From positions 27,194 through 91,193 of IMG/VR virus record IMGVR_UViG_3300034284_003265: a DNA stretch of 64,000 nucleotides; one strand, written 5' to 3'. Below, one piece after another: positions 1 through 7,599 of this stretch. Below the pieces are notes generated by a model, which saw only the letters and a program-made list of their open reading frames with translations, had not been told where the DNA came from and made no database searches. The stretch's first letter is position 1; every line of letters begins with the position of its first letter. Origin of the DNA: a virus. Position numbers and translations under genes: made by a program.

Positions 1-2
1 TT

Positions 3-230
3 AATTTGTACAAAAGTCTTTTATCAGACCGTGGTTATATAGCATTTCACGATATCGATCCAAATCATATATTTGCTGGATCTTATGCTGGAGAAGTTTA
101 TAAATTCTGGCAAGATTTAGACGAAGGGTCCAAAATTAATTTGACATGTACCAAGTCTTCTGGTAAAGTAAAACTAAATGGAATATATTCACATGGATTT
201 GGTGGAATAGGTCTTTGGACTCCAAATTGA
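3..230 (+). CDS. C-terminal end of a class I methyltransferase-like protein (5' partial)
   Basis: The reading frame is open from the first complete codon at the window edge and ends at TGA 228-230, so the N-terminus lies upstream. The visible 75 residues contain a 'GYIAFHDID' segment, a 'GEVYKFWQDL' helix and a closing 'GFGGIGLW' strand. This resembles the C-terminal half of SAM-dependent methyltransferases of the Methyltransf_24 or cephalosporin-hydroxylase-like type, which often occur in sugar-modification clusters. The SAM-binding glycine motif is not in view, so the call rests on the tail pattern only. The glycan island at 36-45 kb contains a related methyltransferase domain with a similar 'GILVIEDI' segment. 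Confidence 0.5.
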   Translation, partial: NLYKSLLSDRGYIAFHDIDPNHIFAGSYAGEVYKFWQDLDEGSKINLTCTKSSGKVKLNGIYSHGFGGIGLWTPN

Positions 231-238
231 TATTTATA
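231..238 (+). promoter_or_regulatory. Candidate late promoter octamer upstream of tmRNA
   Basis: TATTTATA begins directly after the stop codon of the upstream gene and lies 22 bases before the mature tmRNA 5' end. A TATAAT hexamer overlaps it at 235-240 but has only a poor -35 match, so the phage late motif is the better candidate. A primary transcript starting near 245 would need 5' trimming, as by RNase P. Confidence 0.45.
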
Positions 239-260
239 ATTAGTTCTTTTAAAATTTTAT

Positions 261-645
261 GGGCGCGTACTGGTATCGATTTAATAGTACACGTATGTTA
301 GGCACGTAGAGGATGATAGTTGGCCTCTTTAATACACCTATCGAAATATTAACTGCTGAAGATAACGTAGTTAGCTATGACTTCTCTTACGATGAAGTAG
401 TAGCCCTTGCAGCCTAAGTTGTTGCACATTCAATACAATGAAGTCTGATATTTGTGTTGAGTGTAAATTATTGGACTGGACCAAATATTTGATTTGCGTA
501 AATGGTCGAGATATTAGTAAATCTTAAGGGTAATATTTTTAGATATTTTTCATTATTACTCCCTAACAATTTAAAATATATAAGCGTGTAGTCTGATGTA
601 GGTTATCTGTTAAACACGGCGGTTCAACTCCGCCCGCGTCCACCA
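261..645 (+). ncRNA. ssrA: Transfer-messenger RNA (tmRNA), one-piece, with encoded tag peptide
   Basis: The gene has both halves of a tmRNA. The 5' end GGGCGCG (261-267) pairs with CGCGTCC (635-641), followed by discriminator A and encoded CCA (643-645). A T-arm is formed by GGCGG-TTCAACT-CCGCC immediately before the 3' acceptor strand. A long helix includes TACACG (288-293) with CGTGTA (585-590). A classic H-type pseudoknot PK1 is visible: AGAGG (308-312) with CCTCT (324-328), interleaved with GATAG (315-319) and CTATC (338-342), ending 12 bases before the resume codon. The resume codon GCT at 355-357 opens a reading frame encoding AEDNVVSYDFSYDEVVALAA, ending at TAA 415-417. The tag ends in the hydrophobic ALAA expected for ClpXP-type proteolysis. 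The product rescues stalled ribosomes and tags the nascent chain. Phage-borne tmRNAs are known but uncommon. Confidence 0.96.
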
Positions 646-647
646 TT

Positions 648-863
648 TTATTCTGGTTCAAAATCAATGTAGCTATCAATAATCAACACTCCACTATCAT
701 TGATGTAACCTTCTTCAATTAAATACTTCGTGATTCGTTCTCTACAACAATCATCCTCGTATAGATCACATTTTTCTGGATGTCTTAGTACAACAAATCT
801 GTTAGCCCAAACAGTTATATCGTGGTTGTTTATACTAACTTGGTGAAAATTAATCTCTTCCAT
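648..863 (-). CDS. Small acidic protein of unknown function
   Basis: This 71-residue reading frame ends three bases from the tmRNA 3' end. It is acidic and has a Cys-Cys pair in 'YEDDCCRERI', but no recognised domain. The start ATG at 861-863 is preceded on the minus strand by TACTTATA, the same octamer variant that precedes other genes, with 4 bases between them, which supports a real start. Its promoter region is shared back-to-back with the plus-strand gene at 889. Function unknown. Confidence 0.6.
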   Translation of the reverse strand: MEEINFHQVSINNHDITVWANRFVVLRHPEKCDLYEDDCCRERITKYLIEEGYINDSGVLIIDSYIDFEPE

Positions 864-867
864 TAAG

Positions 868-875
868 TATAAGTA
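868..875 (-). promoter_or_regulatory. Candidate late promoter octamer (TACTTATA variant), minus strand
   Basis: Read on the minus strand this is TACTTATA, 4 bases before the start codon of the 71-residue gene. It abuts the plus-strand octamer at 876-883, making a compact divergent control region of 25 bases. Confidence 0.45.
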
Positions 876-883
876 TATTTATA
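876..883 (+). promoter_or_regulatory. Candidate late promoter octamer (TATTTATA)
   Basis: TATTTATA lies 5 bases before the ATG at 889. No purine-rich ribosome-binding site fits between them. Confidence 0.55.
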
Positions 884-888
884 CAGTA

Positions 889-1299
889 ATGAAAAGATAT
901 AGTTTATTATACGAATCTAGCATATATGATTATCTAGTGTGGGAACCAACTGGAAAATTTCAGTATATTGCTGATGAGTTAGATAAAATTCCTACAGACA
1001 GTACTAAACTTTATAGAGGAATGTCTGAGAAAGAATATAATATTTTGAAGAGTACTGGTAAAGTTACTTCAAGAGGTAAAGGAAATACCCGAAACATATC
1101 AGGTAGTTATCTAGCGAGTGATTTTAAATTGGCAGCTAGGTTTGCCTTGGTCAATTACAGAGACAAAGGAGAAGGTATTATAGTAGTAGTAGATAAAAGT
1201 AAGTTACCCGATTTAAAAAATGTAGATCCAGGTAATTATGTTACTAGTTATATACCGATAGAAGCAGTAACCAAAATTATAGACTTAAAACAGTTATGA
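889..1299 (+). CDS. Putative ADP-ribosyltransferase-fold protein
   Basis: This 136-residue protein has the layout of a compact ADP-ribosyltransferase. 'LYRGM' (41-45) supplies an arginine at R43 after a beta strand. 'GSYLAS' (72-77), followed by the helix 'LAARFA', resembles the Ser-containing strand of R-S-E enzymes. 'YIPIEAV' (121-127) supplies E125 in a late strand. The R43, S73 and E125 spacing fits the R-S-E triad of arginine-specific ARTs such as the T4 Alt and ModA group, but overall similarity to those proteins is not evident. If active it would transfer ADP-ribose from NAD to a host or phage target. The last codons overlap the next gene by four bases (ATGA). The fold call is from motif pattern alone; a non-enzymatic relative is possible. 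Confidence 0.5.
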   Translation: MKRYSLLYESSIYDYLVWEPTGKFQYIADELDKIPTDSTKLYRGMSEKEYNILKSTGKVTSRGKGNTRNISGSYLASDFKLAARFALVNYRDKGEGIIVVVDKSKLPDLKNVDPGNYVTSYIPIEAVTKIIDLKQL

Positions 1300-1481
1300 G
1301 TAACATTAAACTAACAAAGGCTGAAGCCGAAAAGAAAGTATATCAACTAACCGAAGATCTCTTACACGTTAAGAAAGACTTCAAAGATGTAGCTGCTGGC
1401 TACAAAGATCGTATGAAAGAAATTGAATCTGAAATTAAAGCTATCGTAGAAGAAGCTTCAATTGGAGATCCAACTAAGTAA
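1296..1481 (+). CDS. Small coiled-coil protein of unknown function
   Basis: This 61-residue, highly charged protein is predicted to be almost entirely helical, with heptad-like spacing in 'AEKKVYQLTEDLLHVKKDF'. It starts inside the stop of the ADP-ribosyltransferase-like gene (ATGA overlap), which suggests translational coupling, and the transcript ends at the hairpin terminator just downstream. Function unknown. Confidence 0.6.
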   Translation: MSNIKLTKAEAEKKVYQLTEDLLHVKKDFKDVAAGYKDRMKEIESEIKAIVEEASIGDPTK

Positions 1482-1484
1482 AAC

Positions 1485-1512
1485 AAAACCCGGTCTTTCG
1501 ACCGGGTTTTTT
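1485..1512. terminator. Bidirectional rho-independent terminator
   Basis: AAAACCCGGTC (1485-1495), loop TTTC, GACCGGGTTTT (1500-1510), with a T run on the plus strand and an A run at the other side. It lies between convergent genes ending at 1481 and 1515 and can serve both. Confidence 0.92.
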
Positions 1513-1514
1513 AT

Positions 1515-1796
1515 TTATTGTTTAGATATTGGTTTAAACGTACCGTCTTTTAAATTCAGACTGCCGTCACCGTATTTTTGACTCAACGAGTTTAGTAAAT
1601 TATCTTCTTCTTGTTGAGTTTTCTTCCAATTTTCAAATACTTCATTTCTACGAAGTGTCAATTCTTTAATTTGTTGTTCCAAATCTGTTTTCTCCAAATC
1701 AACTTGACCTAAAGTAAAGATATGTTGTTGATAATCATTTTGCAATTTAGCAATTGATTGCATTTCTTGCTCTGTAAACTTAATAACGTCACTCAT
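1515..1796 (-). CDS. Coiled-coil protein of unknown function
   Basis: This 93-residue protein has a long N-terminal helical region rich in Glu, Gln and Lys and a short C-terminal tail 'YGDGSLNLKDGTFKP'. Small proteins with a similar coiled coil plus 'YGDGS' tail are, to my knowledge, common uncharacterised proteins of environmental T4-like phages; that recollection was not checked. It is the downstream member of a minus-strand pair with the collagen-like gene, 55 bases apart, and ends at the shared terminator. Confidence 0.65.
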   Translation of the reverse strand: MSDVIKFTEQEMQSIAKLQNDYQQHIFTLGQVDLEKTDLEQQIKELTLRRNEVFENWKKTQQEEDNLLNSLSQKYGDGSLNLKDGTFKPISKQ

Positions 1797-1851
1797 AGTA
1801 TTTTTATATACATATGAACGACGTTATTTTTTTAGTTTTTATAATCGATTA

Positions 1852-4539
1852 TTATTTGTTTATATTTTTTAACAAATTACCAAGTTTTGTTATCGATTCT
1901 GCTGCGCCTTTAGTATCTCCTTTAGATTGAATACCAAAACCTTTTACTTGTGGTTCAGAAGTACTCGTTGGTTCTGGTTTGATAGATTTAGGTTTCTTGG
2001 AACCTTTTGGTTGTTCTTCTGGTTTGTTAGGAGTTATTTGACTGCCGTCTTCTTCAAGAATGAACGTTCTAGCTGTAGTTACAGCGAATATAAATTTAGG
2101 TTTATATTTTTCGTTCATTGGATCATCGATGAATTTAGATATAAATCTAGTGTGGGTTTGTAACATACTAGAAATTTCGCCACTCAATTGATCGTCGCCT
2201 TGAATACACTCATTAACTTTATCAAATAGTACTTGATACGAAGCTTGACTTTGGAACTTATATTTTTTAGGATTAAAAGTAGGATCTTTCATTATTCCAT
2301 TTGTAAGAGCCATTACAAAGTGAGAAGTAAATTCTTTTTTCATTGACTCAACAGATAGATTAACTACAGCTTCTTTCAATTTTCCTTTGAATGAATCTAC
2401 ATATGTTTTTGATATGAGATTTTTATTACCGATTCTAAATGCCATCGGTTTTCCATTCATCAAAATTGTGTATCTAGCACTTACATTTGATGAATTTTTG
2501 ATATAATAAACAACACTTACTTTGTCTGGACCTGTTAATTTTGGTTTCGTATAATCTCCACCTTGAGGAATTACGAATCCTTGTAAACGTAACGCGAATA
2601 CTTGTTTACGAGCAATTTTTCTAATCTTGTCACAATCTTCTGGACCAAATAGATTATCATCGCCTGGTTGTCCTGGTTTTGGAGGAGTAACTAGTCCAGG
2701 TTGTGGTGGTTGTGGAACTGGTGTTGGACCAGGTTGTGGGGTAGGAGTAACTGGTTCTGGTACAATTGGAGTTGGGCCAGGAGGAGTTGGAGTTGGTTGT
2801 GGCGCTGGTACTTTATCTGGAAGTGCTTCTTTATCTGATTTACGTGGATACAACCAATCTTTAACTTTCATCAAGTAGTCATAAACGTTTTTATCAGTTT
2901 CCAATATTTTTTTCTCAACATCTGCTCTTGTTGGATTTTTAAGTTTGAGTAATATACCAGCATTTGTTAAGAACTTATTATAAGCACTTTCGACTGATTT
3001 ATAATCCATTCTTTCAGCACCCATATTTGCGCCTCTAGTACCAAACGCATATTGAAGAGGATTTGCTTCGGCTAATAATTCAGCTTTAATCACATCTAGT
3101 TCCAAAGCTTCTTGTATACCGAATTTCTTGCTAAACATACTCAATAGTCCTTTTCGCATAAGTTGTTGTCTTATGCCAGGAGCATTTATTAATTGTTTTG
3201 CTTCACCTACGTCTTTTATGGAATTTATCCACATTTCTAATGCTTCTTTAGGCTGTACATATTGACCATTAATAAGTTTTACAACGTCTTGGGTTAACTG
3301 CCCAGCTTTTAAAGAAGTCCAATCTGGTAAATTATTCAATGCATTTATTTTTGATTGAATTGTATCGCCTGTTATTGATGGTACAGTGGTTGTAGTAACT
3401 CCTCCAGTGCCACCACCAAATGATGCTCCAGCGGGTCCTGCTGGACCTTGTGGCCCAGCTGGGCCTTGTGGTCCCGCAGGTCCAGGTCCACTCTCTCCTG
3501 GTACTCCAGGTTCACCAGCTGCGCCTGCTGGACCCATTCCGCCTGCTGGTCCTTGTGGTCCCATTGCTCCAGCTGGTCCTTGAAATTTATGCATCAACCA
3601 TTCCATTATTTTTGGAATGTATTTTGTGAACAGATCGCTAATTCCAATTGCTGCAGCGGTAACGGTTGCGCCTTTAACACCGGCACGTACAGGTTCTTCT
3701 CCTTTTAGTATGCCCACTATGGTTCTTAATGCGGTACCCAATATAAATGTTGATATCTTTGGAATCAATGCTAATGGACCAAGTTTAACAACGAGCAAAC
3801 TAACGAGTGCGCCAATAAGTATATTGGTTATATAAGGATGTTCTCTTGCAAAAATACCAATTTCATCTAAAGCATCATTGAATGATTGTGGCAATTTAGC
3901 ACGTAGTTTATTCAATAACTGTTCTACTTTAGATTGTTTTGCAGCAATTTCTTCTGGAGTGCCTGCTGACCATTGTAGTTTAGGATTTGGTCTTAAATTT
4001 GCAAATCTTTTACCAAATAGTACACCTAAACCAGGAATGCCTTGTTTAGTATTTTGTGTATTTGCGGTACCTCCGAATTTATCGGCACTTGTTTCTGGAT
4101 CTGGTGCATATTGACTTGGACCAGGACCAACTCCTCGATAATTTTGAAGTGCAGCTGAAACATTAGCTGGCATACCTGAAAGCGCAGGCGGAGGAGTTGT
4201 TGTAACGTATGGTTCGGTTTGTTGTTTAAACGTCTGAAAATAGGTATCTAGTTTAGTTTTAGCGTCTCCAGCTTTAAATATATTTTTGAAACCAGCGGTT
4301 GCTCTTTGAAATATATCTTCGCTTAATTTAGAATCTTGTTTTATTATTTCGTATAAAACCTCTGTTTGTAATTCTATACCCTGATTGATACCCTCTTGAT
4401 ATAATTTATAGAATTTTGATTTTTTACTAACTCCTAAATATGATTCGGTCAAAGACTTCTTAGAATTAAATTCTGTATATATAAATTCTCTTAAAATGTC
4501 TTTTATTACAGCTTCTTTATGATTTAAATTTTGGTCCAT
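1852..4539 (-). CDS. Large multidomain protein with collagen-like segment and proline-rich linker
   Basis: This 895-residue protein is modular. The N-terminal 120 residues are charged and helical. A hydrophobic stretch at about 235-280 ('[21 protein letters not shown]' and following) could cross or insert into a membrane. Residues 321-372 are collagen-like Gly-X-Y repeats rich in GPAG and GPQG. Residues 573-628 are a linker of Pro-Thr-Gln repeats. The remaining C-terminal 260 residues form a globular-looking domain and a low-complexity tail. Collagen-like segments in phages normally form trimeric stalks in fibres, so a virion or injected protein is plausible. It sits on the minus strand, unlike the tail module, and is preceded by a late-type octamer. 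No catalytic motif is recognised. Confidence 0.8.
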   Translation of the reverse strand: MDQNLNHKEAVIKDILREFIYTEFNSKKSLTESYLGVSKKSKFYKLYQEGINQGIELQTEVLYEIIKQDSKLSEDIFQRATAGFKNIFKAGDAKTKLDTYFQTFKQQTEPYVTTTPPPALSGMPANVSAALQNYRGVGPGPSQYAPDPETSADKFGGTANTQNTKQGIPGLGVLFGKRFANLRPNPKLQWSAGTPEEIAAKQSKVEQLLNKLRAKLPQSFNDALDEIGIFAREHPYITNILIGALVSLLVVKLGPLALIPKISTFILGTALRTIVGILKGEEPVRAGVKGATVTAAAIGISDLFTKYIPKIMEWLMHKFQGPAGAMGPQGPAGGMGPAGAAGEPGVPGESGPGPAGPQGPAGPQGPAGPAGASFGGGTGGVTTTTVPSITGDTIQSKINALNNLPDWTSLKAGQLTQDVVKLINGQYVQPKEALEMWINSIKDVGEAKQLINAPGIRQQLMRKGLLSMFSKKFGIQEALELDVIKAELLAEANPLQYAFGTRGANMGAERMDYKSVESAYNKFLTNAGILLKLKNPTRADVEKKILETDKNVYDYLMKVKDWLYPRKSDKEALPDKVPAPQPTPTPPGPTPIVPEPVTPTPQPGPTPVPQPPQPGLVTPPKPGQPGDDNLFGPEDCDKIRKIARKQVFALRLQGFVIPQGGDYTKPKLTGPDKVSVVYYIKNSSNVSARYTILMNGKPMAFRIGNKNLISKTYVDSFKGKLKEAVVNLSVESMKKEFTSHFVMALTNGIMKDPTFNPKKYKFQSQASYQVLFDKVNECIQGDDQLSGEISSMLQTHTRFISKFIDDPMNEKYKPKFIFAVTTARTFILEEDGSQITPNKPEEQPKGSKKPKSIKPEPTSTSEPQVKGFGIQSKGDTKGAAESITKLGNLLKNINK
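3424..3579 (-). repeat. Collagen-like Gly-X-Y coding repeat
   Basis: Fifty-two codons encode Gly-X-Y triplets, with GPAG and GPQG recurring. The DNA is locally GC-rich compared with the surrounding sequence. This segment probably forms a triple-helical stalk in the encoded protein. Confidence 0.85.
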
Positions 4540-4543
4540 ATTA

Positions 4544-4551
4544 AATAAATA
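4544..4551 (-). promoter_or_regulatory. Candidate late promoter octamer (TATTTATT), minus strand
   Basis: On the minus strand TATTTATT lies 4 bases before the ATG of the collagen-like gene. It shows the motif works in the orientation of the gene it precedes, not of the genome. Confidence 0.5.
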
Positions 4552-4580
4552 TAGATTTGATCTAGAACTTTAAAATAATA

Positions 4581-4609
4581 TTGACATCTTCAGCTTCTGT
4601 ATATATACT
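4581..4609 (+). promoter_or_regulatory. Sigma-70 type promoter
   Basis: A perfect TTGACA (4581-4586), a 17-base spacer and TATACT (4604-4609). The next gene downstream starts at 4690. Such a promoter would be read by unmodified host polymerase, so the small genes downstream are probably expressed early. Confidence 0.85.
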
Positions 4610-4689
4610 TGATTGAGTATGAGACTGGTAATCTTGTATTTCTAATTATATATACCAACAGTTAAACACTTAAAAAGTAATAATATAGT

Positions 4690-4884
4690 ATGTCAGTAGT
4701 CAAAAATAACATATCAATGGAGAGACAGAGTAAATACGTTGTTATTCGTAATGGTCTAAGAGTATCCGATTTAGAATATTCGAATAAAGAAGAAGCTAAA
4801 GTGGAATATGATCATTGGAAGAATATCATTACACGTTGGCCAGATGGAAGTAAACTAGAAATTCTCGAAACGAAAGGTAGGTAA
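4690..4884 (+). CDS. Small protein of unknown function, probably early expressed
   Basis: This 64-residue protein begins 80 bases downstream of a consensus sigma-70 promoter. 'KYVVIRNGLRVSDLEYSNKEEA' and a Trp-containing helix suggest a small folded domain, but no family is recognised. It is followed after two bases by a second small gene, forming a two-gene unit that ends at the 5138 terminator. Confidence 0.65.
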   Translation: MSVVKNNISMERQSKYVVIRNGLRVSDLEYSNKEEAKVEYDHWKNIITRWPDGSKLEILETKGR

Positions 4885-4886
4885 TT

Positions 4887-5114
4887 ATGGGATTAAAAGA
4901 ACAAATTAAAAATGCAAGTTCCGAATCGGAGATTTCCTCTTTATTGACAAAAGGAAAATCTTTTGAATTTGCAAACGAATCCACAAAACGGTCATGGAAA
5001 TCAGCAGCTAGAGTTAGGTTAACTTCATTAACTGGCAATGACGTTACTCAAACTCCTGAAAAAGAAGTTGTTGCAAAAAAGACTCCAAAAAAGAAAAAAG
5101 ATAAAGTTGGTTAA
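4887..5114 (+). CDS. Small lysine-rich protein of unknown function
   Basis: This 75-residue protein ends in a highly basic tail ('KKTPKKKKDKVG'), which could bind nucleic acid. The preceding region 'SFEFANESTKRSWKSAARVRL' is helical. It is the second gene behind the 4581 sigma-70 promoter and ends 24 bases before a strong terminator, so it is a candidate early host-takeover protein. Function unknown. Confidence 0.65.
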   Translation: MGLKEQIKNASSESEISSLLTKGKSFEFANESTKRSWKSAARVRLTSLTGNDVTQTPEKEVVAKKTPKKKKDKVG

Positions 5115-5137
5115 CTATAAATAAATCACTCGAAATA

Positions 5138-5167
5138 AAGGCGTTACGTAATGGTAACGCCTTTTTT
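5138..5167 (+). terminator. Rho-independent terminator
   Basis: AAGGCGTTAC (5138-5147), loop GTAATG, GTAACGCCTT (5154-5163), followed by a run of T. It closes the small sigma-70 driven unit. Confidence 0.93.
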
Positions 5168-5180
5168 GTTTTTATTTTTC

Positions 5181-5188
5181 TATTTATT
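5181..5188 (+). promoter_or_regulatory. Candidate late promoter octamer (TATTTATT)
   Basis: TATTTATT follows the terminator and lies 6 bases before the ATG at 5195. Confidence 0.45.
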
Positions 5189-5194
5189 GAATGA

Positions 5195-5554
5195 ATGGAT
5201 AAATCATTTAGTGTAATGTCTTTACCGTTTGAGTATGATGAAATGGAATCATTTATTCAAACATACAAAGATAAGTTAATGGAACAAATTGTATCATCGG
5301 TACAATATGCGTTGGACAATGATTATCCTACTGTCGAGGTATTTTCTTTTAAAAATTCAGATTTTATTGTTATATTAACCCAATCGGAATTCAAGGATAA
5401 TATTGATAATGTCTTTGAATATTATGTGAATACGGAGCAATATGAATTTTGTTCCCGTTTAGTAAAATTAAAAAAACAAATAGAACAACATGAGCAAAAA
5501 CAACAAGAAAGACACAAGCCCAAAAGTTCATCAAAACGCAAAGATCAGAGATGA
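5195..5554 (+). CDS. Protein of unknown function upstream of PhoH
   Basis: This 119-residue protein has an acidic N-terminal half and a basic, Gln-Lys-rich C-terminal tail from about residue 90. The tail is encoded in the 65 bases that overlap the start of the PhoH gene in another frame. Another ATG at 5191 is out of frame; the one at 5195 gives the long product. The overlap suggests translational coupling with PhoH. No domain recognised. Confidence 0.65.
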   Translation: MDKSFSVMSLPFEYDEMESFIQTYKDKLMEQIVSSVQYALDNDYPTVEVFSFKNSDFIVILTQSEFKDNIDNVFEYYVNTEQYEFCSRLVKLKKQIEQHEQKQQERHKPKSSSKRKDQR

Positions 5555-6206
5555 TATCAAGATCGATAAACGTGAATTAACACCAAAACAAAAAGAATTA
5601 TTAGAATTATTACAAAATAAGAATACAAAGTGTGTCTTTATTGCTGGTCCAGCCGGTACATCAAAAACTTATACATCTGTTTTAGCCGGTTTGAATTTAT
5701 TGAATCAAAAAAGAGTAAGTGAAATAGTATATGTTAGAAGTATAGTTGAAAGTAGCGATAGTAAGTTAGGATTTTTGCCTGGGGAAATGGATGAAAAAAT
5801 GAGTCCATATATTCAACCACTTATTGATAAGTTAGAAGAATTGGTACCAAAACACGATATTGATAAGTTGAAAAAAGAAGAACGTATCCATGGATTTCCA
5901 ATAAACTTTTTACGTGGTTTGAGTTGGAATGCTAAATGTATTGTAGCGGATGAAGCACAAAACATGACTAAAAAAGAACTTACTACGTTAATTACGCGTG
6001 TAGGCGAATTTAGTAAATTGTTTATTTGCGGTGATCCAGATCAAAGCGATATTAATGGTAAAAGTGGATTTGTACCAATGATGAATGTATTTGACGACGA
6101 AGAAAGTAGAAATAATGGTGTATATGTATTTAGATTCGAAGAAGAAGATATTGTGAGAAGTGGATTAGTTAAATTTGTATTAAAAAAACTAAAAACTCTG
6201 CAATAA
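5490..6206 (+). CDS. phoH: PhoH-like P-loop ATPase
   Basis: This 238-residue protein shows the PhoH core: Walker A 'GPAGTSKT' at 53-60, the family segment 'YVRSIVESSDSKLGFLPG' after the first helix, Walker B with 'ADEAQN' at about 153-158, and 'FICGDPDQSDI' (sensor) later. PhoH-like proteins are cytoplasmic ATPases related to the helicase part of RecD-like enzymes and are frequent auxiliary genes in marine T4-like phages; their exact role is unsettled. Length matches the short phage form. The ATG chosen overlaps the previous gene; no later ATG would keep the Walker A motif. Confidence 0.93.
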   Translation: MSKNNKKDTSPKVHQNAKIRDDIKIDKRELTPKQKELLELLQNKNTKCVFIAGPAGTSKTYTSVLAGLNLLNQKRVSEIVYVRSIVESSDSKLGFLPGEMDEKMSPYIQPLIDKLEELVPKHDIDKLKKEERIHGFPINFLRGLSWNAKCIVADEAQNMTKKELTTLITRVGEFSKLFICGDPDQSDINGKSGFVPMMNVFDDEESRNNGVYVFRFEEEDIVRSGLVKFVLKKLKTLQ

Positions 6207-6209
6207 TTA

Positions 6210-6217
6210 TATTTATA
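6210..6217 (+). promoter_or_regulatory. Candidate late promoter octamer (TATTTATA)
   Basis: TATTTATA lies 7 bases before the ATG at 6225 and starts the fibre gene cluster. Confidence 0.5.
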
Positions 6218-6224
6218 TAAAATT

Positions 6225-7598
6225 ATGCCAGTCTTATCTAATAACGGAAGATTAATTTCGAGTTTACCTATTGCGTCAAGTATAACTGGCGCCGATGAAT
6301 TATTGATTCAATCAAGCGGTGTCACTAAACGAATATATTACGCCACAATTTCTTCCAGCTTATTTTCTAGTTTGAGTTCTTATAACGGACTTGTTATATT
6401 AACAAATGACAATAATCAGTTTACAGGCAGTTTTTACAACCCAGATTTTAAATCATCTAATTTTTATACAGTTGCGGTTAGAAATACACTGACGGGTAAT
6501 ACTATTATTGCAACCTCTGGTTTTTCTGGAAATGTAACTGGCAACATAACATCTACTGGAACAAGTACATTTAGTAGTATTGATGTTAATGGAGGCGCTA
6601 TAGATGGAACATCTATAGGAAATTCATCCGAATCAACTATAAAAGGAACGAGAATAAGCGCTAGTATAGGTTTCAGAGGTAATATAACGTCTATAGGAAC
6701 AAGTACATTTAGTAACATTGATGTCAATGGTGGAACTATAGATGGTACGTCTATAGGAAATTCATCCGAATCAACTATAAAAGGAACGAGAATAAGCGCT
6801 AGTATAGGTTTCAGAGGTAATATAACAGGTTCGTTAAGAGGAGATATATATAGCCAAAATGGTAACAAAGTACTAGAAAATGGCACCAGTGCAAATCCAA
6901 ACGGGAATATACCTACAGCATTTTTTTACGGAACAAGTTCATATGCTATACAAGCACTAACAGCCGCCTATGCAGCTGCTGGTGGATCAGCAATAAATGG
7001 TATACCAAGCGGCGGAACTCAGTACCAAGTTTTAACTAAAAATACTGGAACTAACTATGATGTTGGATGGATAACTCCTATTACACGAAGTAGTGTACCA
7101 AATTCAAATTATTTAGCATTTTGGAATAATCCTACTACTTTATCAGATACGCAGATTTTATATACAACTTCTCCAAATGTTTTAACTTTTAATCCTGGTA
7201 CACTGAGAGTTCAAAATATAGAAATAATAGGCAATGGCTCCATTACTGGTTCATATAGAGGCAATCCTACAGATACAAAAACTATTAGTTCATTAAACCA
7301 GGGTAGATTTTTAAATGGGGTAAAATATGCAACACTTATACTTGAGTTAAGTCAGAGTGGAAACGTTACAATGTCATTATTGGATGGACAAACATCGACT
7401 GTTTTGGTAAAAAACAGTAATACATATACTATTCAACACTGGTCAGGTAGTTTAAATGGATCGACTGCTAATACTAAAATTTATTGGAAATCTGGCGTGG
7501 AACCATCTGTAACATCAGGCAATTTAAAACAAGATGTTTTCACATTTGTTAATGTTAAAGATAGAATTTATGGTTCTGCAATTCAGAATTTTAGTTGA
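6225..7598 (+). CDS. Tail fibre-like protein with tandem repeat
   Basis: This 457-residue protein is rich in Ser, Gly, Thr and Asn, as expected for beta-structured fibres. Its first 50 residues contain 'ISSLPIASSITGADELLIQSS' and then a 'Lys-Arg-Ile-Tyr-Tyr' strand, a motif shared with the proteins at 8073 and 8430 and typical of fibre N-termini that attach to the virion. Two 46-residue repeats follow at about 112-203. A 'GSYRGNPTDTKTISSL' segment begins the C-terminal domain, which may bind the receptor. The stop is one base before the next gene's ATG. Confidence 0.75.
   Translation: MPVLSNNGRLISSLPIASSITGADELLIQSSGVTKRIYYATISSSLFSSLSSYNGLVILTNDNNQFTGSFYNPDFKSSNFYTVAVRNTLTGNTIIATSGFSGNVTGNITSTGTSTFSSIDVNGGAIDGTSIGNSSESTIKGTRISASIGFRGNITSIGTSTFSNIDVNGGTIDGTSIGNSSESTIKGTRISASIGFRGNITGSLRGDIYSQNGNKVLENGTSANPNGNIPTAFFYGTSSYAIQALTAAYAAAGGSAINGIPSGGTQYQVLTKNTGTNYDVGWITPITRSSVPNSNYLAFWNNPTTLSDTQILYTTSPNVLTFNPGTLRVQNIEIIGNGSITGSYRGNPTDTKTISSLNQGRFLNGVKYATLILELSQSGNVTMSLLDGQTSTVLVKNSNTYTIQHWSGSLNGSTANTKIYWKSGVEPSVTSGNLKQDVFTFVNVKDRIYGSAIQNFS
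6558..6833 (+). repeat. Tandem 138-bp direct repeat within fibre gene
   Basis: Two in-frame copies (6558-6695 and 6696-6833) encode 46 residues each. A 77-base core is identical (6612-6688 and 6750-6826), while the first part of each unit has a few substitutions. The near identity indicates a recent duplication or ongoing homogenisation. Confidence 0.92.
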
Positions 7599-7599
7599 T

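Noticed and set aside
3386-3708. Overlapping plus-strand frames rich in Gly and Pro opposite the collagen-like gene
   Set aside because: They mirror the repetitive Gly-X-Y codons and lack any regulatory octamer or ribosome-binding site.
6464-6886. Minus-strand repetitive reading frame of 140 residues
   Set aside because: It is antisense to the tandem repeat in the fibre gene and its periodicity is explained by that repeat.
7534-7599. Earlier start for the 7600 gene
   Set aside because: It would overlap the fibre gene and encode a hydrophobic leader; the ATG right after the stop is better.
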